From RH-AL1 sp050013235 (GTDB lineage: Bacteria > Pseudomonadota > Alphaproteobacteria > Rhizobiales > Beijerinckiaceae), in contig JBEKFQ010000013.1 in assembly GCA_050013235.1 (NCBI GenBank), positions 6,817 to 70,816 of the forward strand: a stretch of 64,000 nt of DNA. Direction: 5' to 3'. Positions 1 to 8,594 of this stretch are shown one piece after another (the stretch's first letter is position 1; every line of letters starts with the position of its first letter). A model generated the notes under the pieces. The model was not told the DNA's origin. It saw only the letters and a program-made list of their open reading frames with translations, and did no database searches. The translations under genes and the position numbers were made by a program.

Positions 1-81
1 GGCGGGACTCGCGGCCGTCTGCTTCAACGTCTGCGCGAGGTTTTGGCCGTAAAGTTGATAGCCGAGATAAGTCGAAATCAT
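1..81 (-). CDS. N-terminal fragment of a possible DUF1217 flagellar protein
   Basis: A reading frame on the minus strand starts with ATG at 81 and stays open for 27 codons to the window edge. The peptide opens MISTYLGYQLYG and continues with polar and alanine-rich residues. From memory, DUF1217 flagellar proteins of Rhizobiales open in a similar way (short Thr/Ser/Tyr-rich start, then a basic helix). Only the first 27 residues are visible and no strong ribosome binding site is seen, so both the gene and the family are tentative. Confidence 0.35.
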   Translation of the reverse strand, partial: MISTYLGYQLYGQNLAQTLKQTAASPA

Positions 82-269
82 CGGAGCCCGGGGCGATCTA
101 AAAAAGCGTGCCGGGAAAACTTGCCGGTTCCCAGTTAATATTTCCTGAAGTTTGCTCCATTATAGGACGCTCGATCAGGGCATTTGCTTATTCGAGGCGC
201 TGCTTTCCGGGTCTCGCCGCCGGAGGCCCGGAAGATGGTGCGCTCTTTCAATGAGCGCCCCGCAGGCGC

Positions 270-740
270 CTATTCCCATGGCGTGGTGGGCGGAACGTGG
301 GCGGTAGGGGCTTCCGCATCCACGGTGCCGAAATCGGCCGGGCCGACGATTTCGAGATATTCCATATCCTTGGAATAATCGAAGAGATAATGGGTGATGC
401 CCGGCCGTTGATGCACGCAATCCCCCGCTTCGACGAGTGTGACTTTATCCTCGTACATGAATTTCGCCCAGCCGCGTGTCATGATCACGATCTGGAAATC
501 GGCGACATGTTTGTGCCAGCCGGTGCCGCCGTCGGGCGGGGAATTGGCGCGCACGAGATGCGCGATGACCTTGCCGCCGGTCGCTTTCGCAATGCCGAGA
601 TCGCGGTATTCGAAGAAGTCGCGTAAGCCCCCCAGCTTAAACGGCGTGTCGCTTTCCTTCACATGAGAAAAAAAGTTGCCGCGTTCATCGGGTGTCTCTG
701 CCTTCGACTTTTCGAGAACTGCTGCGTCCATCGCCGTCAA
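270..740 (-). CDS. Cupin-domain protein
   Basis: A 156-residue single-domain cupin, predicted to be a small cytoplasmic beta-barrel. Cupin motif 1 is visible around residues 74-94, with histidines 76 and 78 in GTGWHKHVADFQ; the usual glutamate position is occupied by Gln82. Motif 2 lies near residues 106-119 (GDCVHQRPGITHYL) with a further His. The metal site therefore looks largely intact with one substitution. The substrate cannot be read from sequence; relatives include dioxygenases and sugar-binding cupins. An alternative start is Met4. It stands alone: the next gene on this strand is the transferase ending near 1008, separated by a decayed dispersed repeat. Confidence 0.8.
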   Translation of the reverse strand: MTAMDAAVLEKSKAETPDERGNFFSHVKESDTPFKLGGLRDFFEYRDLGIAKATGGKVIAHLVRANSPPDGGTGWHKHVADFQIVIMTRGWAKFMYEDKVTLVEAGDCVHQRPGITHYLFDYSKDMEYLEIVGPADFGTVDAEAPTAHVPPTTPWE

Positions 741-943
741 TCCTTGGGCTTGGGGAACAAGGTTCCGCTCGTTTGAATTCGCGCGGCCATTCGTCAGGAC
801 GTGGCCGCCAGGCGTCTTCAGCGAAAATCGAGCCAGGACAAAGCGACGCGCTGCTCAGAACGTGAACGGGAAACCGGCGGCATCCAGTGAAAACGGCGCA
901 ACTTTCCTGGGCTTGTTGCCCAATAAATTATCCATGGGGGCCT

Positions 944-1010
944 TGGAGCCTGTTCCGAAAAAGTTGCGGGTTTATCGCTTTGTGCCTTCACCGAAGCGGA
1001 ACGCGCTCTA
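944..1010 (-). repeat. Truncated copy of the TAGAGC two-hairpin dispersed repeat
   Basis: Read on the minus strand this begins TAGAGCGCGTTCCGCTT and continues with AAAGCGATAA and GCAACTTTTTCGG. It matches the longer copies at 11171-11286 and 23694-23809 but lacks the middle (the left arm of the second hairpin). The terminal TAG at 1010-1008 is the stop codon of the adjacent transferase gene. Confidence 0.7.
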
Positions 1011-1709
1011 GAACTCGACTTCGAGTTCTTCGAAGACCTCCGGTTCGAGCAAGGCTGCGGCGATCCATTCCTGCATATGCGGCGTCTCGACGATCGTGTC
1101 GCGATAGGCCCGGCATGTGGCGTCGAGTTGGACATGATAGGTCAGAAACCGCGTCGCCACGGGCGCGAACATGGCATCGGCCATGGAATAATCCCCGAGG
1201 AGGAACGGCCCGCCGTATTGATGGAGGCAATCGCGCCAAATGGTGGTGATGCGGTCGATATCGTCTTGCGCCTTGGTCCAGATTTTGAAACCGGGATAAT
1301 CCCCCTTGAGGTTCATCGGCAGCGCGGCGCGCATGGGCGCGAACCCGGAGTGCATCTCGCCTGAAATCGAGCGGCAGCGGGCGCGTTTGCCTTGATCGGG
1401 CGGCAGGATGCCCGCATAGGGCCTGATCTCGTTCAAATATTCGCCGATCGCCAGCGTATCCCAAATGGTGAGCCCCTGATGCGTGAGGCAAGGGACGAGC
1501 GTCGACGGCGAGAGGAGCAAAAGCTCCGCCCGCATGGCGGGGTCGTCCGGGGAAATAACTTCCTCCTCGAAATCGAGGCCCGACGCTTTGGCCAGCAGCC
1601 AGCCGCGCAGAGACCAGGACGAATAGTTTTTGCTGCTGATGGTTAGGATTGCTTCGGCCAAGACAGCCTCCTCTCCGGGATCGGGCTGGGCGCCCACGTC
1701 TGATTTCAT
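1008..1709 (-). CDS. Glutathione S-transferase family protein
   Basis: About 233 residues with the layout of a soluble glutathione transferase: an N-terminal thioredoxin-like half beginning near ILTISSKNYSSWSLRGWLLAK, a conserved proline before a strand (STLVPCLTHQG), and an all-helical C-terminal half with the usual late motif DYSMADAMFAPVATRF. It would conjugate glutathione to electrophiles or act as an isomerase; the substrate is unknown. I chose the ATG at 1709; ATGs at 1718 and 1763 are also in frame and none has a clear ribosome binding site. The TAG stop codon lies inside the end of a dispersed repeat. Confidence 0.85.
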   Translation of the reverse strand: MKSDVGAQPDPGEEAVLAEAILTISSKNYSSWSLRGWLLAKASGLDFEEEVISPDDPAMRAELLLLSPSTLVPCLTHQGLTIWDTLAIGEYLNEIRPYAGILPPDQGKRARCRSISGEMHSGFAPMRAALPMNLKGDYPGFKIWTKAQDDIDRITTIWRDCLHQYGGPFLLGDYSMADAMFAPVATRFLTYHVQLDATCRAYRDTIVETPHMQEWIAAALLEPEVFEELEVEF

Positions 1710-1854
1710 GGCTTGCATGTTGCATGCCGCGCAAGCTCGACCGGCTTTCGTGGTTAAATCCATGATTCATTTTGTTTTTTAAATAAAACGAAGCCGCCCT
1801 GCGCTTTGATGGATGAGTGCCGCCGGTTGACGGTCTCATGAGTAGGACATTTCC

Positions 1855-3069
1855 ATGATCTACGCGGCGTATGAAGCTCAAACGGCCATATTCGATTTGA
1901 TGCGGCCGTTTGCCTCGATCATGGCGGCAAATCTGCGGCTTCCCTGGCCTGGCGTCATTCCGCGGCAACTCCGGGGGATCGCGGGTCACCTCGATGTCTT
2001 TACCAATCTACGCGTCACGGGCGTGCGGCCGCAATTCGCGCTGGAGCCGGTGCCATCGGGCAACGATCTGATCCCGGTCATCGAGGAAAAGGTCATTTCG
2101 ACGCCCTTCGCGACGCTGATGCGGTTTCGCATGGAAGGGCGGACGGAGCAGCCGAAGGTTCTCGTGGCCGCGCCGATGTCCGGGCATTTCGCCACCCTGT
2201 TACGGGCAACCGTGCAAACGCTGGTGCGCGATCACGATGTTTATCTCACGGATTGGCATAATATCCGGGACGTGCCGCTGGAGGCCGGCCCGTTCGATTT
2301 CTCCGCCTATGTCAACCATGTGATTCAATTCATGCAGCATATCGGGGCGGGCACGCATCTGGTGGCTGTTTGCCAGCCAACCGTTCCCGCGCTTGCCGCC
2401 GCGGCCATCATGGCCGAAAATGACGATCCCGCGCAGCCCGCGAGCATGATCCTCATGGCCGGGCCGATCGATACGCGGATCAATCCGACAGCCGTCAACA
2501 AGCTTGCCTTGGAAAAGCCGATCGAGTGGTTTGAAGACAAGCTGACGGACCGGGTGCCGCTCTATTACAAGGGCGGTGGCCGCCGCGTTTACCCTGGTTT
2601 CATGCAACTGACGGCGTTCATGGCCATGAATGGCGAGCGGCATCAGAAGTCCTTCAAGGACATGGCCCAAGCGCTCGCCGATGGCGACGATGCCAAATAT
2701 AAAACCATGCAGAATTTCTATGAGGAATATTTCGCCGTGATGGATCTACCGGCCGAGTTCTATCTCGAAACGGTCAGAGCCGTGTTCCAGGACCATGAGC
2801 TGCCGAAGGGCCTATTGAAGGTCAACGGACGCTTGGTCGATCCCAAAGCGATCCGCAAGACGGCGGTGCTCACCGTCGAGGGCGAACGGGACGATATTTG
2901 CGGTCTCGGCCAGACGCTCGCCGCCCAGGAGCTTTGCTCGAGCGTCCGTGCTTACAAAAAGACCCACCACGTTCAAACCGGCGTCGGCCATTACGGCGTC
3001 TTCAGCGGACGGAAATGGAATCAGGAGATTTATCCCAAGGTGCGGGATACGATCCAGATGGCGAGCTGA
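1855..3069 (+). CDS. phaZ: Intracellular polyhydroxyalkanoate (PHB) depolymerase
   Basis: A 404-residue alpha/beta-hydrolase that degrades stored polyhydroxybutyrate granules inside the cell. The N-terminus (MIYAAYEAQTAIFDLMRPF) is typical of the intracellular depolymerase family. The nucleophile elbow carries cysteine in place of serine: VCQPTVPAL with Cys173, a hallmark of PhaZ1-type enzymes. Later acidic (GERDDICGLGQT) and histidine (GVGHYGVFSGRKW) motifs complete the triad. No signal peptide is present, which agrees with a cytoplasmic location. It is monocistronic and divergent from the glutathione transferase. It implies the host stores polyhydroxyalkanoate; no synthase lies in this window. 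Confidence 0.93.
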   Translation: MIYAAYEAQTAIFDLMRPFASIMAANLRLPWPGVIPRQLRGIAGHLDVFTNLRVTGVRPQFALEPVPSGNDLIPVIEEKVISTPFATLMRFRMEGRTEQPKVLVAAPMSGHFATLLRATVQTLVRDHDVYLTDWHNIRDVPLEAGPFDFSAYVNHVIQFMQHIGAGTHLVAVCQPTVPALAAAAIMAENDDPAQPASMILMAGPIDTRINPTAVNKLALEKPIEWFEDKLTDRVPLYYKGGGRRVYPGFMQLTAFMAMNGERHQKSFKDMAQALADGDDAKYKTMQNFYEEYFAVMDLPAEFYLETVRAVFQDHELPKGLLKVNGRLVDPKAIRKTAVLTVEGERDDICGLGQTLAAQELCSSVRAYKKTHHVQTGVGHYGVFSGRKWNQEIYPKVRDTIQMAS

Positions 3070-3109
3070 GGGCGGCCCCTCTCAAGGCGTGGCGTCTCCG
3101 GTGAGGTTC

Positions 3110-3499
3110 TCACTCGCGCCCATAGGCTTTGAACGTCAGGAAGGCGCCAACCGATAAAGTGACGACCGCCGCCAAGGGCAGGACGCTGGGGGTTTGGACG
3201 GCTCTCATCGCGATTTCAGCGAGCCGCGTCGGGAAAAGTATTCGTGAAAAGCCGCCGGCGACCGCGAACCAGCCGAGCACGGTCACCACCACCGGCCAGC
3301 CGCCCGTCCATTGATTGTGAAAACGCACGATCGCGAGCCCCGCGACGAATAACGGAAAGCCCGACATGAAGACGAGCGCCGGATTATGGAAGGCTTGGTC
3401 GACCATGGCCGGCCAAATGCCGAGGTTGAGGAAAATCGAGATGCCGCTTGCAACGAGCGTAGGACCGAGCAGGGCCGCGATCGTCTTCGAGTTTGTCAT
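3110..3499 (-). CDS. Small multi-pass membrane protein of unknown function
   Basis: A 129-residue hydrophobic protein with about four membrane segments: one near the start (AALLGPTLVASGISIFLNL), one around PALVFMSGFPLFVAGLAIV, one around WPVVVTVLGWFAVAGG and a last one around LPLAAVVTLSVGAFLTF. I chose the ATG at 3499 because GGAGAG lies about 9 bases upstream; an in-frame start 12 codons earlier would break up the first segment. I do not recognise the family. It converges with phaZ, 40 bases away. Confidence 0.7.
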   Translation of the reverse strand: MTNSKTIAALLGPTLVASGISIFLNLGIWPAMVDQAFHNPALVFMSGFPLFVAGLAIVRFHNQWTGGWPVVVTVLGWFAVAGGFSRILFPTRLAEIAMRAVQTPSVLPLAAVVTLSVGAFLTFKAYGRE

Positions 3500-3635
3500 A
3501 ATTCGATCTCTCCAGCCAGACTGGTTCAAGCGCAATGTACCGGGAAATTAAGCCGGGGAAAGACTGCGATTTGGCGCCGGCAATGACAAGTGGCGCGGTT
3601 CTCGTGAATTTCGCGCCAGCGATAAAGGCCAGCTT

Positions 3636-4550
3636 CTAAACGCCTGGTTTCGCCCGCTGGCTTCCCGCGAGATAGCGCGTCAAGGCGCCCGCGAGATAGT
3701 CGAAGGCGGCGCGGATGGGTTTCGATTCCCGTAAGTCCTCGTGCATGACAAGCCAGACTTCGAGAGAAAAGGGTGGAAACCCGGCGTCGACCGCCACGAG
3801 ACCGGGGGTGGCGCGGGCCAAGGGTATTTGAATGCCGCCGATGCCAATGCCTGCCTCGACGGCGGCGATTTGGGCGAGTTGATTATCGCTGCGAAAGGCA
3901 AACAGGCCGTGCTCATGCATGAACTTTGGCAGGCCCGCGCCTCGTATCATGCTATCGTCTCGGTCGAAGCCGATGAACGTATGGGTGCGAAGTTCCTCGA
4001 TATTTTGTGGCATGCCATGCCGCGCGAGATAGGCGCGGTGGGCAAAGAGCCCGATTTCGACGCGTCCGAGCTGCCGGGCGAGCAGGGCCTGTTGGCCTGG
4101 ACGCACCATGCGCACGGCAATATCGGCATCATGACGCAGTATATCCTCGAGCTGATTGCTGAGCGATAATTCGATATCGAGTTCGGGATGCTTTTCGCGC
4201 AGGCCGGCGAGCATCGGCGGCAACACGCGGACGCCCATGACTTCGCTGGCCGTAATCCGCACGGTGGCTTGACCGCTGGCGCTCGAGGCCGTGCGTTGAA
4301 GTGCCAGGGAGGCCGATTCCATCGTCTCGAAAAGCGGGAGAAGGATCTCCGCCGCTTGGGTAGGACTGAGCCCGGCGGGTGAGCGCGTGAACAGCGGGAT
4401 GCCGAGCAACGCTTCGAGCGCGGCGATATGCCTGCCAATGGTCGGCTGGGTGACGCCAATGGACCGGGCCGCGGCCGAAAGGCTGCCATGCCGCAAGACG
4501 GCGAGGCAGGAACGGTAGAAATCCCAGGGGACCGATGGCGTCATACGCAT
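3636..4550 (-). CDS. LysR-family transcriptional regulator
   Basis: A 304-residue LysR-type regulator. The winged helix-turn-helix occupies roughly residues 10-68 (LRHGSLSAAARSIGVTQPT, then GRHIAALEALLGIPLFTR), followed by a linker helix and a periplasmic-binding-protein-like effector domain to the end. It is divergently transcribed from the epimerase gene at 4659, with about 108 bases between them, the usual arrangement of a LysR regulator and its target. An imperfect dyad ATAC-N6-GTAT overlaps its own start codon near 4544-4557 and could be an autoregulatory site. A second ATG lies two codons inside. Confidence 0.9.
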   Translation of the reverse strand: MRMTPSVPWDFYRSCLAVLRHGSLSAAARSIGVTQPTIGRHIAALEALLGIPLFTRSPAGLSPTQAAEILLPLFETMESASLALQRTASSASGQATVRITASEVMGVRVLPPMLAGLREKHPELDIELSLSNQLEDILRHDADIAVRMVRPGQQALLARQLGRVEIGLFAHRAYLARHGMPQNIEELRTHTFIGFDRDDSMIRGAGLPKFMHEHGLFAFRSDNQLAQIAAVEAGIGIGGIQIPLARATPGLVAVDAGFPPFSLEVWLVMHEDLRESKPIRAAFDYLAGALTRYLAGSQRAKPGV

Positions 4551-4658
4551 TTGTATAACGACTCCCCGGTAACAGGCAATTTCCGTATAGGCGGAGATCT
4601 AGGATTGTGGGTCGTCAAAGGCTGAAGGCCCATTGCCCTAATTCTAGGATCCATCGAA

Positions 4659-5642
4659 ATGTCTGAACGTGCTTATACCGCCACCTCTCGGATAGCCCTC
4701 GTTCTTGGTCTGACTGGCGGAATTGGCGGGGCGACCGCCAAGGCGCTGGCTGCCGGCGGCTGGCAAATTCGGGCCATGGCGAGAGATCCGGAGGGGGCTC
4801 GCGCGCGTACGAAGCTAGCCTATCCCGTGCAATGGTTACGCGGCGACGCCACGAACCCCGGCGACGTTGCGCGTGCCGCCGAGGGCGCGGCGCTGATCGT
4901 CCATGCGGTCAATCCGCCCCAATATAAGAATTGGCGCGGCCTGGCCGTGCCGATGCTGGCAAATACGATCGCGGCGGCACGGCAAAGCGGCGCGCGCATT
5001 ATCTTTCCCGGCAACGTCTATGTTTTCGGACGGGATGCCTGGCCTTTGGCGGATGAAAACTCTCCCCGGCATCCCTTCACCCGCAAGGGCGCCGTCCGGG
5101 TGGAGATGGAACGCATGTTGCGCGAGGCGGCGCCGGAGGTTCGCTCGCTTGTCGTGCGCGCGGGCGATTTTTTTGGGCCTGGAGCGGGTGGTAGCTCGTG
5201 GTTCGCTCAGGTCATTGCGAAAGGCGGCCGGAATCTCCGGAAAATTGTCTATCCCGGACAGACCGGCGCAGGCCACAGTTGGGCCTATCTCCCGGATCTC
5301 GCGGAGGCCATTGCCAAGCTCGCCGCCCTCGAGGACCGTTTGGCGGACGCGGAAGTGGTGCACTTTGGCGGTCACTGGATCGAGCCGGGCCGGGACATGG
5401 CCGAGGCAATCCGGCGGGTGCTGCGCCGGCCTCGTCTGCCGCTGCGGAATTTCCCCTGGATCGTGGTCTATCTCGGCGCGCCCTTCGTGGGGTTTCTGCG
5501 CGAGCTGATCGAGATGCGTTATCTCTGGGACGTGCCGCTGCGGCTCGATAACAAGAAGCTCGCCGGCTTGATCGGCGTCGAGCCGCATACGCCCCTGGAC
5601 GCCGCGATAGCGGCTTGTTTCGAGGGGACGGACGCTGTTTGA
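4659..5642 (+). CDS. NAD(P)-dependent epimerase/dehydratase family protein
   Basis: A 327-residue extended short-chain dehydrogenase/reductase-like protein. The dinucleotide-binding fold opens the protein with LVLGLTGGIGGATAKAL (GxxGxxG). The classic SDR catalytic YxxxK is not evident, so it may be an atypical NAD-binding member acting on nucleotide sugars or other small molecules, or a redox sensor. The C-terminal half has RLPLRNFPWIVVYLGAPF, a hydrophobic helix common in these proteins. It is divergent from a LysR regulator that may control it. A strong hairpin terminator lies 23 bases after the stop codon. Confidence 0.82.
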   Translation: MSERAYTATSRIALVLGLTGGIGGATAKALAAGGWQIRAMARDPEGARARTKLAYPVQWLRGDATNPGDVARAAEGAALIVHAVNPPQYKNWRGLAVPMLANTIAAARQSGARIIFPGNVYVFGRDAWPLADENSPRHPFTRKGAVRVEMERMLREAAPEVRSLVVRAGDFFGPGAGGSSWFAQVIAKGGRNLRKIVYPGQTGAGHSWAYLPDLAEAIAKLAALEDRLADAEVVHFGGHWIEPGRDMAEAIRRVLRRPRLPLRNFPWIVVYLGAPFVGFLRELIEMRYLWDVPLRLDNKKLAGLIGVEPHTPLDAAIAACFEGTDAV

Positions 5643-5664
5643 ATTTTAGGGTGGAGACAAACAA

Positions 5665-5688
5665 AAAGCGGCCCCAAGGGGCCGCTTT
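5665..5688. terminator. Bidirectional intrinsic terminator
   Basis: A perfect 11-bp stem (AAAGCGGCCCC / GGGGCCGCTTT) with a 2-base loop lies between the convergent epimerase and helicase genes. A-rich and T-rich flanks on both sides suit termination in both directions. Confidence 0.85.
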
Positions 5689-5713
5689 CAATCTTTACCG
5701 GATGCCCCGGTGA

Positions 5714-7084
5714 TTACGCCGGTTGGCGGGGGCCACCGGTGCCGCGCGCGGGCGGACGTCCGCCGGGGCTGCGCGGGCGCGAGGCGGCCGGACGGGTACC
5801 GTCGCCGCGATGCTGGCCCGGAGCACCATGCTTATGGTCGAAGGCCGGACGGCCGGGGCCACCGGTACCACGGCGCTCGCTCGCCCGGTCGTATTGACGC
5901 GGCGGGCGGGCCGGGCGGTCGTCGCGCGGTTCGGGCGGAACATGCGCCGCGCCGCGCGGATCGCGCCGGTCCTCGGACGGAATGGTCTGGCGCGTCAGTT
6001 TCTCGATGCTACGCAGGAAGGGGCGCTCGTCCCCATCGCAAAGCGAAATGGCCCGGCCCGCCGCGCCGGCGCGCGCGGTGCGGCCGATGCGATGGACATA
6101 GGATTCCGGCACGTTGGGCAGATCGAAATTGACGACATGGGTCACCGCGTCAACATCGATGCCGCGCGCGGCAATATCGGTAGCGACGAGGATCTTGGTG
6201 CTGCCCGCCTTGAACGAGGCCAGTGCCCGCTCGCGTTGCGCCTGGCTCTTGTTGCCGTGAATGGCGACAGACGGAATGCCTGCCTCTTCCAAATGGCGCA
6301 CGACCTTGTCGGCGCCATGCTTGGTGCGGGTGAAGACCAGCGCGCGGTTCATCTCTTCCTGCCGGATGAGATCGGCGAGCACATGGCGCTTGCGGGCGGT
6401 CTCGATGAAGATCACCTTTTGATCGACGCGCTCGGCCGTAGTGGCGACCGGGGCCACCGAGACTTTGACCGGATCGCGCAAAAGGTCGCCCGCCAGCGTG
6501 CCGATTTCCTTCGGCATGGTGGCGGAGAAGAACAGACTTTGCCGCGCCTTGGGGAGAAGCGGCGTCAGCCGCCGGATCGCATGGATGAAGCCCATGTCGA
6601 GCATCTGATCGGCTTCGTCGAGAACGAAAATCTCGACATGGTCGAGCCGGATCGTGCGTTGATCGAGATGATCGATCAGGCGGCCGGGAGTCGCGACCAA
6701 AATATCGACGCCGCGCATGAGGCGGTCGATCTGCGGACGGATCGAAACGCCGCCGAACACGGTGGCGATGGAAAGGCCGAGGTTCTTGCCATAGACCCTA
6801 AAACTCTCGGCGATCTGGCTGGCGAGTTCGCGCGTCGGCGAGAGAATCAAGGCCCGGCAGGTGTTGCGCTCGGGACGAACCCGGTCGGCCGAGAGGCGAT
6901 GGAGAATCGGGAGGGCAAAGGCGGCGGTCTTGCCGGTGCCGGTTTGGGCTATGCCGAGCAAATCCTTGCCGGCGAGAACATGGGGAATCGCCTGGGCCTG
7001 GATCGGCGTCGGCGTGACATAATTTTCGCTCTCCAGCGCCTTAAGAATCGGCGCGGACAAAGCAAGATCGGAGAATTGGCTCAA
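5714..7084 (-). CDS. rhlE: DEAD-box ATP-dependent RNA helicase, RhlE type
   Basis: A 456-residue DEAD-box helicase that unwinds short RNA duplexes, with roles in ribosome assembly and RNA decay. All core motifs are visible: Q motif near residues 20-30, Walker A AQTGTGKT (46-53), PTRELA, ATPGRL, DEAD (156-159), SAT (187-189), and HRIGRTARAG in the second RecA domain. After about residue 370 comes a low-complexity Arg/Gly/Pro-rich tail, typical of RhlE-like proteins and likely RNA-binding. The roughly 380-base upstream gap could hold a long leader; cold-inducible helicases often have one, but this is inference. Confidence 0.93.
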   Translation of the reverse strand: MSQFSDLALSAPILKALESENYVTPTPIQAQAIPHVLAGKDLLGIAQTGTGKTAAFALPILHRLSADRVRPERNTCRALILSPTRELASQIAESFRVYGKNLGLSIATVFGGVSIRPQIDRLMRGVDILVATPGRLIDHLDQRTIRLDHVEIFVLDEADQMLDMGFIHAIRRLTPLLPKARQSLFFSATMPKEIGTLAGDLLRDPVKVSVAPVATTAERVDQKVIFIETARKRHVLADLIRQEEMNRALVFTRTKHGADKVVRHLEEAGIPSVAIHGNKSQAQRERALASFKAGSTKILVATDIAARGIDVDAVTHVVNFDLPNVPESYVHRIGRTARAGAAGRAISLCDGDERPFLRSIEKLTRQTIPSEDRRDPRGAAHVPPEPRDDRPARPPRQYDRASERRGTGGPGRPAFDHKHGAPGQHRGDGTRPAASRPRSPGGRPPARGTGGPRQPA

Positions 7085-7451
7085 GAATGATCTTTCAAGG
7101 CATGATGACCGCCCAGCGAAAGGCTGGCCGTGTCAATGAAGGGGATGCCGTGCGTGACCGGCTTCGGTCGGGGCGGCGCCTGGCGGTTCGAAAAGAAGCT
7201 CTCGCTTTGGGTTTAAAAGCATCGTTTTGCTTAAAAAATAGCAGAGAAGCATCGATCGATCACGCGGCCAGCGAGCCGTTACCGCAGACGCGGTGGTTTC
7301 TATGTGGAGACATTTCTCTAAAACGTCAAGCGTTTAATGTTTCATGTCGCGACATTGCGAATCGTCGAATGCAGTTGCCACGGTGGGTGGATCAATTTTT
7401 ATACGTCATAAAATAATTACTAAAAATATACTTATTAAACGTTCAGCGAAC
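7085..7451. other. Intergenic region with divergent promoters, no gene seen
   Basis: No convincing coding sequence. The part near 7380-7440 is markedly AT-rich compared with its surroundings (runs of A and T around CATAAAATAATTACTAAAAATATAC) and probably contains a promoter for the rightward transcript that begins near the extended ribosome binding site at 7452. The leftward helicase promoter should lie closer to 7085-7250. Confidence 0.45.
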
Positions 7452-7467
7452 GAAAGGAGGTGATCCA
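7452..7467 (+). promoter_or_regulatory. Extended Shine-Dalgarno fully complementary to the 16S rRNA 3' end
   Basis: The 16 bases GAAAGGAGGTGATCCA are the exact complement of the conserved 3' terminus of 16S rRNA (TGGATCACCTCCTTTC), far longer than the usual 4-6 base match. The AGGAGG core ends 7 bases before an ATG at 7468. The gene it now serves seems to be a remnant (see 7519-7773). Confidence 0.8.
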
Positions 7468-7518
7468 ATGTCTCTAAGTCATGCCGTGAGCCAATGGAAG
7501 ATCTCCCCTGCCGCCGGG

Positions 7519-7773
7519 ATGCGCTCTCCGGAAAAGCCGGTCACGATCGCGTGTGGTCAAGGACTACCGGCGGACGTCCGTCCCGGCGGCTCCGGCATGC
7601 GACTGTTTATCGCGACGGGATCGCGGCTCGTGGTCTACCCCGCCGCGGCTTTGCCGGTCATCGCGCGCCGCAACAAGGCGCAACTCATGATTTTGAACCG
7701 GGAGCCGGCACCCCCCGGCCGCGAGGCCATCTCGTTTTACGCGGCGATACCCGGTTCATTTTCGCGGCTACAG
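7519..7773 (+). pseudogene. Remnant of a SIR2-family (sirtuin) protein deacetylase C-terminus
   Basis: The frame that opens with ATG at 7468 has sirtuin-like content from about residue 18 to 102: GQGLPADV resembles the sirtuin FG-x-LP segment. LFIATGSRLVVYPAA then resembles the family motif GTSLVVYPAA, and ALPVIARRN and LMILNREPAP resemble the strand carrying the conserved N-R-E/T residues that bind NAD. Missing are the N-terminal Rossmann half, the catalytic histidine and the zinc cysteines, so it cannot be a working deacetylase. The frame is open through to the downstream cold-shock gene, so a fusion protein is possible but unlikely. The assignment is from motif memory. Confidence 0.55.
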
Positions 7774-7974
7774 TCCCGCTTTCGAACTAAGGTTCACGAA
7801 AAAAACACTGATCTTTCGATAGGTCACCTAGGTTTCATCCACAAAAACCCGATGATCCCCGCTGTTGCGAGCCCGCGTCAATGCTATCGTCGGGCATCTT
7901 ATCCGCGTTTGATTCGTTACCATTGCGGCGGCGCTGGTGCGGCGAGATTATTTGTGTATCTGAGGACGTGTCCC

Positions 7975-8553
7975 GTGGGCATCAAGGATCCGGCATCTCC
8001 CTTTAGTGACCTCCAACCTGGCGAAAATTCCGCCGAAGGAATGGAGCTCGTCGAGATTTCGGGGCGGATCAAATGGTTCGACGTCTCGAAGGGTTACGGG
8101 TTTATCTCGCAGGATAGCGGCGGCGCCGATGTCCTCCTCCATGTGACGACCTTGCGGCGCGATGGATTCCAATCCGCCAACGAAGGCGCGCGCATCGTTT
8201 GCGAGGCGCTGGTGCGGACCAAGGGCCTGCAGGTTTTTCGCATCGTCTCGATGGATGATTCGACGGCGGTGCATCCCGCGCAACTGCCCTCGCGGACCCA
8301 TGTCCAGGTCACGCCGAGTAGCGGCTTCGAGATCGTGATCGTCAAATGGTTCAATCGCGTCAGGGGCTTCGGTTTCGTGTCGCGGGGCGATGGCACCGAC
8401 GATATTTTCATCCATATGGAAACGTTGCGCCGCTATGGCATCGCCGAATTGAAGCCGGGCGATAGTCTTCTGGTCCGCTTTGGCGATGGTCCCAAAGGTT
8501 TGATGGCCGCCGAGGTGCGGTTGCTCGAAGCAGCCTTGCCGTCGTCGCATTAG
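7975..8553 (+). CDS. Protein with two cold-shock domains (CspA/CspD-like)
   Basis: A 192-residue protein with two OB-fold cold-shock domains, binding single-stranded RNA or DNA. Domain 1 carries IKWFDVSKGYGFISQD then DVLLHVTTL. Domain 2 carries VKWFNRVRGFGFVSRGDGTDDIFIHMETL; the RNP1-like KGYGF and RGFGF cores are intact in the first and near-intact in the second. Tandem cold-shock proteins of this size are common in Rhizobiales. I placed the start at GTG 7975 because family members begin shortly before the KDP motif and GAGGA lies about 10 bases upstream. The frame is open upstream to 7468, where the sequence looks like a sirtuin remnant. Confidence 0.88.
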   Translation: MGIKDPASPFSDLQPGENSAEGMELVEISGRIKWFDVSKGYGFISQDSGGADVLLHVTTLRRDGFQSANEGARIVCEALVRTKGLQVFRIVSMDDSTAVHPAQLPSRTHVQVTPSSGFEIVIVKWFNRVRGFGFVSRGDGTDDIFIHMETLRRYGIAELKPGDSLLVRFGDGPKGLMAAEVRLLEAALPSSH

Positions 8554-8594
8554 CATGCTTTGACCCCGCGGGATGGGTTAGAGGGTCAGGCGGA

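Noticed and set aside
5723..7090. A long plus-strand open frame opposite the RhlE-type helicase
   Set aside because: It is the mirror of a clear DEAD-box gene on the other strand; long antisense frames are expected in GC-rich DNA.
7087..7416. A plus-strand open frame of about 109 codons upstream of the extended ribosome binding site
   Set aside because: No similarity that I recognise, atypical composition, and it overlaps the expected helicase leader; more likely chance.
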